A stretch of 16,557 nt of DNA from contig CAYOKQ010000034.1 in the NCBI GenBank assembly GCA_964404595.1, positions 1 through 16,557 on the forward strand. The letters are read 5' to 3'. The notes under the pieces were generated by a model, which searched no databases, was not told where the DNA came from, and saw only the letters and a program-made list of their open reading frames with translations. The position numbers were made by a program, and so were the translations under genes. The stretch is from CAYJXA01 sp964404595. GTDB taxonomy: Archaea; Nanobdellota; Nanobdellia; Woesearchaeales; GW2011-AR9. Below, one piece after another: positions 7,275 through 13,715 of the stretch (the stretch's first letter is position 1; every line of letters starts with the position of its first letter).

Positions 7275-7793
7275 TCAAAGGTGGAATCCCAATATCTCTT
7301 TTATCTTTGCTACTTTCGGGATAAGCTCTGCTTTCCTGCTATAATTCAATTCAATCGCGTTCTCATACGCAGCCATCGCCTTCGTTAAATCCCCCACTTT
7401 TTCATAGACAACCCCTATATTATAATGGGCACGGGCATTTTCTGGTGAAAGTGCCAGAGCATCTGAAAGGGCATCGATGGCGAACTTGTATTTTCCCAAC
7501 CGTTCCCAAACTGCTCCTAAATTTATATAGGCATCAAGGAAATAAGGGTTTTGTATGACGGCCTGTTGGAAATGATGTAAAGCTTGCTCCAGCTCATTTT
7601 GCTGGAAATAACAAAAGCCCAACCCAAAATGAGCTTCGGGATTATTACTATTATTTACAGCTTTTTCAAGCACTTTCTGGTAATTTTCAATGGCAGCAGC
7701 ATACTTTTGCTGTTTTTGCTGCACAATGGCAAGGTTTAAGCGTGGCAGGAGACGGATCTTATCCTGAATCTCATCCTGATGAATTGATTCCAT
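7275..7793 (-). CDS. TPR-repeat protein, start uncertain
   Basis: 172 residues from the ATG at 7793, almost entirely four tetratricopeptide repeats (about 17-50, 52-83, 86-117, 120-151), with the typical pattern in AHFGLGFCYFQQNELEQALHHF and AHYNIGVVYEKVGDLTKAM. TPRs are helical protein-binding scaffolds; no catalytic domain or signal peptide is seen. The ATG at 7793 has no Shine-Dalgarno. A good one (GAGGAG, 7841-7846) precedes an ATG at 7834 that lies in a different frame; reading from it stops after about 32 codons. The frame of the TPRs is open upstream to 7834 or so with an acidic HEEAGKESESEKAF sequence. A one-base error or frameshift may therefore separate the true start from the repeats. 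It is last in the operon after the glycosyltransferase, and TPRs often follow such glycosyltransferases in one polypeptide. Confidence 0.8.
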   Translation of the reverse strand: MESIHQDEIQDKIRLLPRLNLAIVQQKQQKYAAAIENYQKVLEKAVNNSNNPEAHFGLGFCYFQQNELEQALHHFQQAVIQNPYFLDAYINLGAVWERLGKYKFAIDALSDALALSPENARAHYNIGVVYEKVGDLTKAMAAYENAIELNYSRKAELIPKVAKIKEILGFHL

Positions 7794-7844
7794 AAATGCT
7801 TTTTCTGATTCGGACTCTTTACCAGCTTCTTCATGTCATACTCC

Positions 7845-9167
7845 TCATTCAAAATACTCTTTCGAATCTTNNNNNNNNNNCATAAGTGGATTGCTCAATT
7901 TCATATATCGCTGAACTTTTTGTGAATCTTGATCTTTTTCGCCATAATGATGAACCAGAATAGGAAGAACTTTCAGCATTTTACCTTGCCCTGCGATGGA
8001 AAAATCGACCATCTCATGAATCCGCCCTTCAAATTGTATATTTTCCTTGCGCTGGAACAATCGCACTTTTAATGATGGGAACCAACCTTTATATGATTTT
8101 GCATAAGAGTCAGATGGGGAAGAAGGCCGCCAGTTACTCATTGAGGTGGCATTCGTATAATTTCGAGTGAGAATGCGATAACCCGTAATGTCCCAATTGT
8201 TGATAGCTTCCTGAATGGTGGCGTGATCTTCTTGAGCAATAATTTCATCAGCATCTAAAATTAAAATCCAATCCCCTGCGGCATGTTTCAACGCCTCATT
8301 TCTAGCGGCAGCAAAATCATCGACCCAGGTGAAATCAAATATCTTATCGGTAAATTGGGCGGCAATCTCTTTGGTCTTATCAGTACTGCCAGTATCAACA
8401 ATGATGATTTCGTCGGCCAAATCCTGGACTGAAGAGAGACATCTCGCTAAATTTTTTTCTTCATTCTTGACGATCATCGCCAATGAGAGATGGGGCGGCG
8501 TAAGCAATTGTTGGAATCTTTCTAAAGAGGCGGTATTGAGAACCCGTTGCCGGGCAAATTTTCCATTTAATTTTCCAAAGCCGCGCTCCACAGTTACTGC
8601 AGTATCGTGGCGTCCAATGACTTTATGTGCAACTACGTCATTGTAAGCCCCATACGGATATGAAAAGTGATGCACTGATACATTTAATTTTTGTTGAATG
8701 ATTTCTTGTGCCCGGTCTATCTGTTCCACAAGGTGTGCCTCATTAAGTTTAGTTAAATTTGCATGAGAAAAAGAATGCGAGCCTAGTTCAAAGCCGTGCT
8801 CAGAGAGTTCCTGCAATTCTTTCCAATTCAGAAATTCAGAATATGCTTCCTCTGGAGGAATATTAGCCCCTTCAATCCAGGAAGGTACTATATATATAGT
8901 AGCGGTGAAGCCATAGTGTTGTAAAATGGGGAAGGCATGGGTATACACCCCTTTTCTGCCATCATCAAAGGTAATGACCGCTGCCTTTGTGGGAAGACTT
9001 CGTTTTTCATCCAAATTGGTCTTAAGCTGCGAAAGAGAAATAGAAACATACCCCTGTTCATGCAGAAATTTCATCTGTGCTTCAAATTGTTCTGGTGTGA
9101 TGCACCAAGGACTATCAGAATGGCCAACTTCATGATACATGAGTATGGGGACAAGGTGGGGATTCAT
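7845..9167 (-). CDS. NodB-type polysaccharide deacetylase fused to family 2 glycosyltransferase
   Basis: About 440 residues including four unknown ones from the N gap. Residues 5-215 are a NodB-homology deacetylase: TFDDG (66-70), SHSFSH (130-135, the two metal-binding His) and FSYPYG (168-173). From about 226 to the end runs a GT-A glycosyltransferase 2: LSLAMIVKNEEKNLARCL, EIIIVDTGSTD, and GDWILILDADE with a DxD-like motif, closing with the LVHHYG typical of this subgroup. No signal peptide or membrane helix is present, so it probably acts in the cytoplasm on nucleotide- or lipid-linked sugars; the deacetylase would remove an N-acetyl group. Its ATG overlaps the stop of the upstream gene as ATGA, implying coupled translation. 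The C-terminus after PLM is uncertain because of the gap. Confidence 0.88.
   Translation of the reverse strand: MNPHLVPILMYHEVGHSDSPWCITPEQFEAQMKFLHEQGYVSISLSQLKTNLDEKRSLPTKAAVITFDDGRKGVYTHAFPILQHYGFTATIYIVPSWIEGANIPPEEAYSEFLNWKELQELSEHGFELGSHSFSHANLTKLNEAHLVEQIDRAQEIIQQKLNVSVHHFSYPYGAYNDVVAHKVIGRHDTAVTVERGFGKLNGKFARQRVLNTASLERFQQLLTPPHLSLAMIVKNEEKNLARCLSSVQDLADEIIIVDTGSTDKTKEIAAQFTDKIFDFTWVDDFAAARNEALKHAAGDWILILDADEIIAQEDHATIQEAINNWDITGYRILTRNYTNATSMSNWRPSSPSDSYAKSYKGWFPSLKVRLFQRKENIQFEGRIHEMVDFSIAGQGKMLKVLPILVHHYGEKDQDSQKVQRYMKLSNPLMXXXXDSKEYFE
7871..7880. other. Scaffold gap (ten N)
   Basis: Ten unknown bases near the 3' end of the deacetylase-glycosyltransferase gene. The true length is unknown, so the end of that protein and its spacing to the TPR gene cannot be trusted. 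Confidence 0.99.
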
Positions 9168-10372
9168 GGGAAATGGAACAACGCCAGGATCTGCTGAAAA
9201 ATATCTTTGGAGGCAGCCTCTTTATGTTCTTTTGCCAGTTTTCGTATAACTTCTTTATCGATAACGATGCTTTTCTCTTTAAGCGTCGGTTCCAGGCGGC
9301 ATATAAATTCCAGCAGCTGAGTCAGATTTTTAGGCTTATCAGCGTGGGTGCATCGTTCAAAGTCGATAAGAATGGGATGGTGATGAGCAGTGATGATGAT
9401 GTGCTTGAAAGGATGATGCAGCTCTTCTTTATTGATTTTTAACTGGTCTAAGACATAACATTGATGCAAGAGCTGTTTCAGCATGATCATAATCTCTTTT
9501 TTTTCATGTGATTGAAGCCATTCTTTAATAAAAAGCCCTTCAACAAATTCATAAGCCACAAAATTCTGAGCGTGAAATAAATAGCGCGGGCCAATTCCTT
9601 TGGCGTTGAGGATCTGCAGCCAATGTGCTTCATTCTGCACACGATCTATTGCCGTGCTCTCAGGCCGCTCAACTTTAATAGCAACATTAATATTCTTTTT
9701 TCCTGGAGGGATATATTTCTTGATGAACTGATTCATATCAAGGGTGGCAGTATATATATTTCCTCTCTTGCCGTGAGTAAAATAGGTAACCCCTTGCAGG
9801 CCTTTTTTTTCCAATTCACGAAGGAGCGGCGTTTTTTCAATCACATAAAGATATAATTCTTCAAAGGCAATTTTCTCCCGCTCTAATTCCTGAAATTGAA
9901 AGAGATGGGAAGTAAGAATTTCGTCAATTTTCTTTTTGTTGGTTAGTGAGGAGAATAGAAATAGGATTTTACCGTCCGGAAATAAATGCTTCGAAGCTTG
10001 TTTGAAAAATGTTTCTGATATTTCCCACCCTTTCTTGCCACCGTAGAGCGCTGCATCTTCGATATCTTTATCCTGTGGAAGATAGGGAGGATTAAAAATA
10101 ATCAGATTAAATTTTCCTTTAATATGGGAAAATAAATCGCTATGAACAACTTGTAATTTCCGTATCTTCTTGTTTTGTATCTGATGCTCTAATGCAGCTA
10201 CCACCTCTGGATCTGCATCTGCTGCTAAAACGAATTGGGCATTAGGATTAGTGATAGCCGTCAAAGCCTGAATGCCCGATCCCGTGCCCATATCTAAAAC
10301 TCTGCCTAACGCCAGTTCACGAACGTATTTCTGGATGAGATAAGAATCTTCAGATGGTTCGTAGATGCCCAT
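9164..10372 (-). CDS. HemK/Mtq2-like methyltransferase fused to a kinase-like domain
   Basis: 402 residues from the ATG at 10372; an in-frame TTG at 10399 would add nine. I prefer the ATG because MGIYEPSEDSYL is the typical N-terminus of the archaeal/eukaryotic HemK family. Residues 1-185 are a class I SAM methyltransferase: DMGTGSG (27-33), acidic ADADPE (51-56) and NPPY (94-97), the signature of enzymes that methylate glutamine, here plausibly the GGQ loop of release factor aRF1. Residues about 190-402 resemble an archaeal predicted Ser/Thr kinase: GKRGNIY (203-207 region), AIKVER with Lys233, QNEAH with Glu248, hinge-like AYEFVEG, INKEELHHPFKHIII, and LIDFE (335-339) in place of DFG. A canonical HRD is not seen. 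The fusion is uninterrupted in one frame. It overlaps the next gene by 4 nt. Confidence 0.85.
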   Translation of the reverse strand: MGIYEPSEDSYLIQKYVRELALGRVLDMGTGSGIQALTAITNPNAQFVLAADADPEVVAALEHQIQNKKIRKLQVVHSDLFSHIKGKFNLIIFNPPYLPQDKDIEDAALYGGKKGWEISETFFKQASKHLFPDGKILFLFSSLTNKKKIDEILTSHLFQFQELEREKIAFEELYLYVIEKTPLLRELEKKGLQGVTYFTHGKRGNIYTATLDMNQFIKKYIPPGKKNINVAIKVERPESTAIDRVQNEAHWLQILNAKGIGPRYLFHAQNFVAYEFVEGLFIKEWLQSHEKKEIMIMLKQLLHQCYVLDQLKINKEELHHPFKHIIITAHHHPILIDFERCTHADKPKNLTQLLEFICRLEPTLKEKSIVIDKEVIRKLAKEHKEAASKDIFQQILALFHFP

Positions 10373-10430
10373 GGTTAAGACTTTCTGGAAGTTTTCCAAT
10401 TGACAATTTCAGAGAAAATTGAGAGTTCAT

Positions 10431-10526
10431 CTACCATGTAGCGGTCAAAACTCCATAAATTGCAATAGCGATAACCACCGCCCCCATGAACCAAGCCAAG
10501 AAGCGAAGTAAAGTTTTAGCATCCAT
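10431..10526 (-). CDS. 31-residue single-pass membrane peptide
   Basis: The reading frame opens at ATG 10526 (MDAKTLLRFLAWFMGAVV) and ends with TAG at 10431. Residues about 7-28 form one hydrophobic helix with a charged N-terminus (D2, K4, R8), so it should insert in the membrane. A TATA-like element lies 25-30 bp upstream, predicting a leaderless mRNA that begins at this codon. The stop is 58 bp from the methyltransferase-kinase start in the same direction, so it may head that operon. I do not recognise the peptide. Short membrane proteins are easily missed, and the evidence is the combination of hydrophobic composition and promoter position. Confidence 0.5.
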   Translation of the reverse strand: MDAKTLLRFLAWFMGAVVIAIAIYGVLTATW

Positions 10527-10548
10527 TTTCTGAATATAGATAGGAACA

Positions 10549-10560
10549 TTTTTAAATTTA
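10549..10560 (-). promoter_or_regulatory. TATA-like element of the small membrane peptide gene/operon
   Basis: On the minus strand TAAATTTAAAAA is centred about 28 bp upstream of the ATG at 10526. It is the only strong TATA-like match feeding the minus-strand operon that ends at 7275. Confidence 0.4.
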
Positions 10561-10574
10561 TCGATAAAAAAAGA

Positions 10575-10581
10575 CTTATCA
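10575..10581 (+). promoter_or_regulatory. Weak TATA-like element of the tRNA gene
   Basis: CTTATCA preceded by an A-rich stretch (AAAAAAAGA) lies about 21-24 bp before the tRNA 5' end. It is divergent from the peptide promoter. Confidence 0.3.
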
Positions 10582-10618
10582 GCTTTAATCAAACACATGG
10601 GCTCGTGGTCTAGCGGTT

Positions 10619-10637
10619 ATTTCGTAAGAAACTGCAT
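10619..10637 (+). other. 19-nt non-canonical D-loop intron of tRNA-Val
   Basis: A bulge-helix-bulge fits here: central helix GCGG (10613-10616) with CTGC (10632-10635), bulges TTA (10617-10619) and ATA (10636-10638), and an intron helix TTTC/GAAA (10620-10623/10628-10631) closed by a GTAA tetraloop. Cutting each bulge between its second and third base restores GCGGTTATGAC, the normal D-arm. Confidence 0.75.
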
Positions 10638-10654
10638 ATGACAACTCCCTTACA

Positions 10655-10695
10655 TGCACAGCTTTGCTGGGCGGCCAGCACCGCAGTGCTGAGCA
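10655..10695 (+). other. 41-nt canonical anticodon-loop intron of tRNA-Val
   Basis: The bulge-helix-bulge is perfect: exon stem ACTCC/GGAGT, central helix CTTA (10649-10652) with TGAG (10690-10693), bulges CAT and CAC, and intron helix GCAC/GTGC. Cleavage after A10654 and A10695 gives the loop CTTACAC. The intron also holds a GCTGG-GCGG-CCAGC hairpin. Confidence 0.88.
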
Positions 10696-10731
10696 CGGAG
10701 TAGGCCCCCGGTTCAAATCCGGGCGGGCCCA

Positions 10732-10757
10732 TTTTTATAATTTTTATTTATAAATCT
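10732..10757 (+). terminator. T-rich terminator after tRNA-Val
   Basis: Two T5 tracts and a third T-rich patch (TTTTTATAATTTTTATTTAT) follow directly after the discriminator base, as expected for archaeal T-tract termination. No hairpin is needed. Confidence 0.45.
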
Positions 10758-10832
10758 TTCTCAGTTTACTACTCCGCGATGGTTCTTTTAAAACACCCAA
10801 AGTATTAAAAATAACCAAATTCTTCTAAAGCC

Positions 10833-11564
10833 ATGCAACAGCAAATTTTCGAACTCCTGCTCGAACAAGAGGATGTCAGCTGGAAGTCCATTCTTCAAGA
10901 ATTAGTCAAGAAAGAAGAAATGGATCCTTGGGATATCGATATCACCAACCTCTCCAAGAAATATATTCAGATAATCAAAGAGATGCAGGAGCATGATTTT
11001 AGAATCTCCGGTAAAATCCTGCTGGCAGCGGCTTTTTTATTAAAAATGAAATCTGCCTATCTGGTAGATCATGATATCTCCAATTTAGATAAGCTCATTG
11101 GCCAAACTGACGGCACTGATGAGAATGAGATATTTGAGGAATTGGAAAACGGAGAAAAACGAGTTCGGGAACAATTCTCTTTGATTCCCCGTAATCCCCA
11201 GCCGCGAACCAGAAAAGTATCGTTACAGGAATTAATTGATGCGCTGCAGCGGGCCATGCAATCGAGAAAAAGAATCCTGGCACAGCAGCGGCCGATTAAA
11301 TTTATGATTCCGCAGCGCAAGATGGATATCCTGGGCGTTATCCGGGATTTATATCATAAGATATCGTATTATGCAGCAAAAGAAAATACCGACACGCTAA
11401 CTTTTTCAAAATTACTTCCTCCCCGTGCAGGCAAGCAGGAAAAAGTGTATACCTTTATCCCGTTGTTGCACCTTGAGCATCAGCAGAAAGTGGAAACGTC
11501 ACAGGAAAAGCCATTTGATGAGATTCACGTGAAATTATTGAAGACGAATGGGGTTAAAAGTTAA
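10833..11564 (+). CDS. scpA: Segregation and condensation protein A (kleisin)
   Basis: 243 residues. The N-terminal part carries the ScpA hallmarks: LVKKEEMDPWDIDITNLSKKYIQII (residues about 25-50) and GKILLAAAFLLKMKSAYLV (about 60-78), which bind the SMC neck. A charged, less conserved middle follows (about 85-130), and the C-terminal region (about 150-235) with FSKLLPPR fits the winged-helix end that contacts the SMC head. ScpA closes the SMC ring for chromosome compaction and segregation. No smc or scpB gene lies nearby. ATTAAAAATA (10804-10813) is 20-29 bp before the ATG and there is no Shine-Dalgarno, so the mRNA is probably leaderless. Confidence 0.9.
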   Translation: MQQQIFELLLEQEDVSWKSILQELVKKEEMDPWDIDITNLSKKYIQIIKEMQEHDFRISGKILLAAAFLLKMKSAYLVDHDISNLDKLIGQTDGTDENEIFEELENGEKRVREQFSLIPRNPQPRTRKVSLQELIDALQRAMQSRKRILAQQRPIKFMIPQRKMDILGVIRDLYHKISYYAAKENTDTLTFSKLLPPRAGKQEKVYTFIPLLHLEHQQKVETSQEKPFDEIHVKLLKTNGVKS

Positions 11565-11570
11565 CTCTAC

Positions 11571-11657
11571 AATTAGGCCGGGAGATATAGGGAAATAAAA
11601 TGTTTGAGAATTATTTTCTATCGTTTCATATAGCACTCCTAATTCATATTCTCCCGG
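11571..11657. repeat. Interleaved inverted repeats after scpA (pseudoknot-like order)
   Basis: AATTAGG (11571-11577) is complementary to CCTAATT (11638-11644), and CCGGGAGA (11578-11585) to TCTCCCGG (11650-11657). The order 1-2-1'-2' with the two 5' arms touching is that of an H-type pseudoknot. An AT-rich imperfect hairpin sits in the long loop. The short stems could occur by chance individually. Confidence 0.4.
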
Positions 11658-11670
11658 TACAAGTATCTGT

Positions 11671-11804
11671 TCGGGCTGTTAATAGTAAGCGTTGCATAAC
11701 CTCTCAAAAGCCAAAACTTTTATAAATTTTACCCTTTCAAAGTAATACTCATTTTCATACACAACCTTTTTAAAACAGCCCGACTCTGAAGCTGTAAAGA
11801 GGTT
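11671..11804. repeat. Second interleaved inverted-repeat set before lonB
   Basis: TCGGGCTGTT (11671-11680) pairs perfectly over 10 bp with AACAGCCCGA (11774-11783), and AACCTCT (11698-11704) with AGAGGTT (11798-11804). The distal arms would lie in the lonB 5' leader. Together with the previous set, this accounts for most of the 255-bp scpA-lonB gap. No protein gene in the gap is convincing. Confidence 0.4.
11718..11775 (+). promoter_or_regulatory. Two TATA-like elements of lonB
   Basis: TTTTATAAATTTT (11718-11730) is the strongest and would give a leader of about 70 nt; TTTTTAAAA (11767-11775) would give one of about 23 nt. Neither places the ATG at the transcript end and no Shine-Dalgarno precedes it, so this gene differs from its leaderless neighbours. 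Confidence 0.4.
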
Positions 11805-11819
11805 CTTATCCAATCTATC

Positions 11820-13682
11820 ATGAAATCAACTCAAGACATTAAAGTTCCGGAAAAAATTGTAGATCAAGTCCTGGGCCAGGATGAGGCGGTTACTATCATC
11901 AAAAAAGCGGCAGAGCAGCGCCGGCATGTTCTCCTAATCGGTGATCCAGGTACGGGAAAAAGCATGCTGGGTTTAGCTTTGGCGGAACTTCTGCCTAAAT
12001 CTGAATTAAAAGACATTTTAGCTTTTCCCAACCCTAATGATGAAAACAATCCTTTAATCAAAGAACTGCCTGCCGGACAGGGCCGGGAAGAAGTAAAGAA
12101 ATATAGCATTGATGCCAAGCAGGTTCTGAAAAATAATAATTTCCTTCTATTTATTGCCACTATATTAGTATTAATTGCGCCCTGGTGGGTTCGCTATCAT
12201 TACCATTCTGATGTCATGTTTGCTGCTTTCTTTTTGGGCGGAATGTTATTTTTGGCAGTATTTTCTATCATGTTAAATATGGGGCCAAGAATGTTCAAAC
12301 AAGTTCAAATCATTTCCCCTAAAGTCATCGTGGATAATTTTGGAAATAAACAGGCCCCATTCTATGACGGCACGGGAGCACATGCCGGAGCTTTGCTAGG
12401 CGATTGCCTGCATGACCCTTTCCAGTCCGGCGGTCTTGGCACTCCGGCCAATCTTCGGGTAGTAGCCGGCTTGATCCATAAAGCCCATCTGGGAGTTTTA
12501 TTTGTTGATGAAATTGCAACATTAGAGCCACGCACGCAGCAGGAATTGCTTTCTGCGCTGCAGGAAAAGAAATTTCCCATCACCGGGCAGTCGGAGCGCT
12601 CTGCAGGGGCTATGGTGCGAACAGAAGCGGTTCCTTGCGACTTTATTTTAGTTGCTGCCGGAAATTTAGAGACGATCAAAAATATGCATCCGGCACTGCG
12701 ATCGCGTATTCGAGGATACGGGTATGAAGTGTATATGAATGAAACTATGCTTGACATCAAAGAAAATCGGGGCAGGATTGCTCAATTCGTGGCACAGGAA
12801 GTCAAGAAAGAAAAAGGCAAAATTCCGCATTTTTCAGTTGAAGCAGTCTCTGCAATTATTGAAGAAGCCAGGCGAAGAGCCAATCGAAAGGGGCATTTAA
12901 CTTTACATCTGCGCGGATTGGGCGGGCTGGTTAGAGCTGCAGGTGATTTAGCAAAAGAGCGAAAAGCAGAATTAGTCTTAGCACAGCATGTGGAAGAAGC
13001 CAAAAAACTTGCCCGGCCTTTAGAGCAGCAGATAGCCGATAAATTCATTGAGCGCAAGAAAGAATATGAAGTTATTATTACGACTGGTAAACAAGTTGGG
13101 CGAGTCAATGGGCTGGCAGTCATCGGCAGCGGCAGCGCCTATTCTGGAATATTATTACCTATCGAAGCGGAAGTCACGCCGGGCGGAAAGAAAAATGAAA
13201 TTATTGCCACAGGTAAATTGGGAGAAATAGCCAAGGAAGCAGTGAAAAATGTTTCTGCGATCATTATGCGCTATTTTGGTGAAGATATCAAAGAAACCAG
13301 AGATATTTTCGTACAGTTTTTGCAGACGTATGAAGGGGTAGAAGGAGATTCTGCCTCTATTGCCGTAGCCACAGCCATTATTTCTGCCCTCAAAGAAATT
13401 CCGGTAAAACAAGATGTGGCCATGACTGGCTCTTTATCCGTTCGAGGAGAAGTATTGCCCGTGGGAGGAGTATCGTATAAAGTGGAAGCGGCCATCGATA
13501 CCGGCATGAAAACAATTCTTGTACCTAAATCAAACATCCAAGACATCGTGATTGATAAAGAAAAATTACGCAAAGTGCGCATTGTGCCTGTTACAACTAT
13601 TAAAGAAGTTCTGGAAGAAGCGCTGGAGTGGAATGGGAAAGAAAGGATTAAGGAAATGATATTGAATGGGAAAAAGAAGTGA
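11820..13682 (+). CDS. lonB: Archaeal membrane-bound Lon protease (LonB)
   Basis: 620 residues, the normal size for LonB. AAA+ domain first: LGQDEAV (18-24), Walker A GDPGTGKS (41-48); the domain is then interrupted by the LonB-type insertion with two membrane helices (about 106-122 and 132-153); Walker B VLFVDE (226-231) and the sensor region VAAGNLETI follow. The C-terminal S16 protease domain carries the Ser-Lys dyad: Ser511 in EGDSAS and Lys554 in GVSYKVEAA. LonB is the ATP-dependent membrane protease of archaea, needed for protein quality control and turnover of regulatory and membrane proteins; the active chamber faces the cytoplasm. It is followed after 33 bp by two putative metalloprotease genes in the same direction, which may share its transcript. 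Confidence 0.97.
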   Translation: MKSTQDIKVPEKIVDQVLGQDEAVTIIKKAAEQRRHVLLIGDPGTGKSMLGLALAELLPKSELKDILAFPNPNDENNPLIKELPAGQGREEVKKYSIDAKQVLKNNNFLLFIATILVLIAPWWVRYHYHSDVMFAAFFLGGMLFLAVFSIMLNMGPRMFKQVQIISPKVIVDNFGNKQAPFYDGTGAHAGALLGDCLHDPFQSGGLGTPANLRVVAGLIHKAHLGVLFVDEIATLEPRTQQELLSALQEKKFPITGQSERSAGAMVRTEAVPCDFILVAAGNLETIKNMHPALRSRIRGYGYEVYMNETMLDIKENRGRIAQFVAQEVKKEKGKIPHFSVEAVSAIIEEARRRANRKGHLTLHLRGLGGLVRAAGDLAKERKAELVLAQHVEEAKKLARPLEQQIADKFIERKKEYEVIITTGKQVGRVNGLAVIGSGSAYSGILLPIEAEVTPGGKKNEIIATGKLGEIAKEAVKNVSAIIMRYFGEDIKETRDIFVQFLQTYEGVEGDSASIAVATAIISALKEIPVKQDVAMTGSLSVRGEVLPVGGVSYKVEAAIDTGMKTILVPKSNIQDIVIDKEKLRKVRIVPVTTIKEVLEEALEWNGKERIKEMILNGKKK

Positions 13683-13715
13683 TATTGTTAAAGTGGCTTA
13701 AAGCGGATCCAATCC

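Larger units (their letters stand above)
10599..10731 (+). tRNA. tRNA-Val (anticodon UAC) with two introns
   Basis: Removing two segments leaves a 73-nt cloverleaf. Acceptor GGGCTCG (10599-10605) pairs with CGGGCCC (10724-10730), discriminator A10731, and no CCA is encoded. D-stem GTC/GAC (10608-10610, 10640-10642). Anticodon stem ACTCC (10644-10648)/GGAGT (10697-10701) with loop CTTACAC, anticodon TAC at 10651-10653. Variable loop AGGCC. T-arm CCCGG-TTCAAAT-CCGGG (10707-10723). The first intron (10619-10637) is in the D-loop, the second (10655-10695) at the canonical 37/38 site. Anticodon UAC reads GUA and probably other Val codons. Confidence 0.92.

Noticed and set aside
9385..9405. GATGATGATG run resembling a box C of a C/D guide RNA
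   Set aside because: It lies within the kinase-like coding region (AHHH) and no paired box D/D' arrangement is seen.
11600..11725. 41-codon plus-strand reading frame in the scpA-lonB gap (MFENYFLSFHIALLIHILPV)
   Set aside because: It has a hydrophobic patch but no clear ribosome site or TATA box at the right distance, its end runs into the lonB TATA box, and it overlaps the inverted repeats.
12362..12760. 132-codon minus-strand frame inside lonB
   Set aside because: It is a shadow of the conserved LonB AAA+ domain with unlikely composition (Arg/Ser/Pro/Cys-rich).
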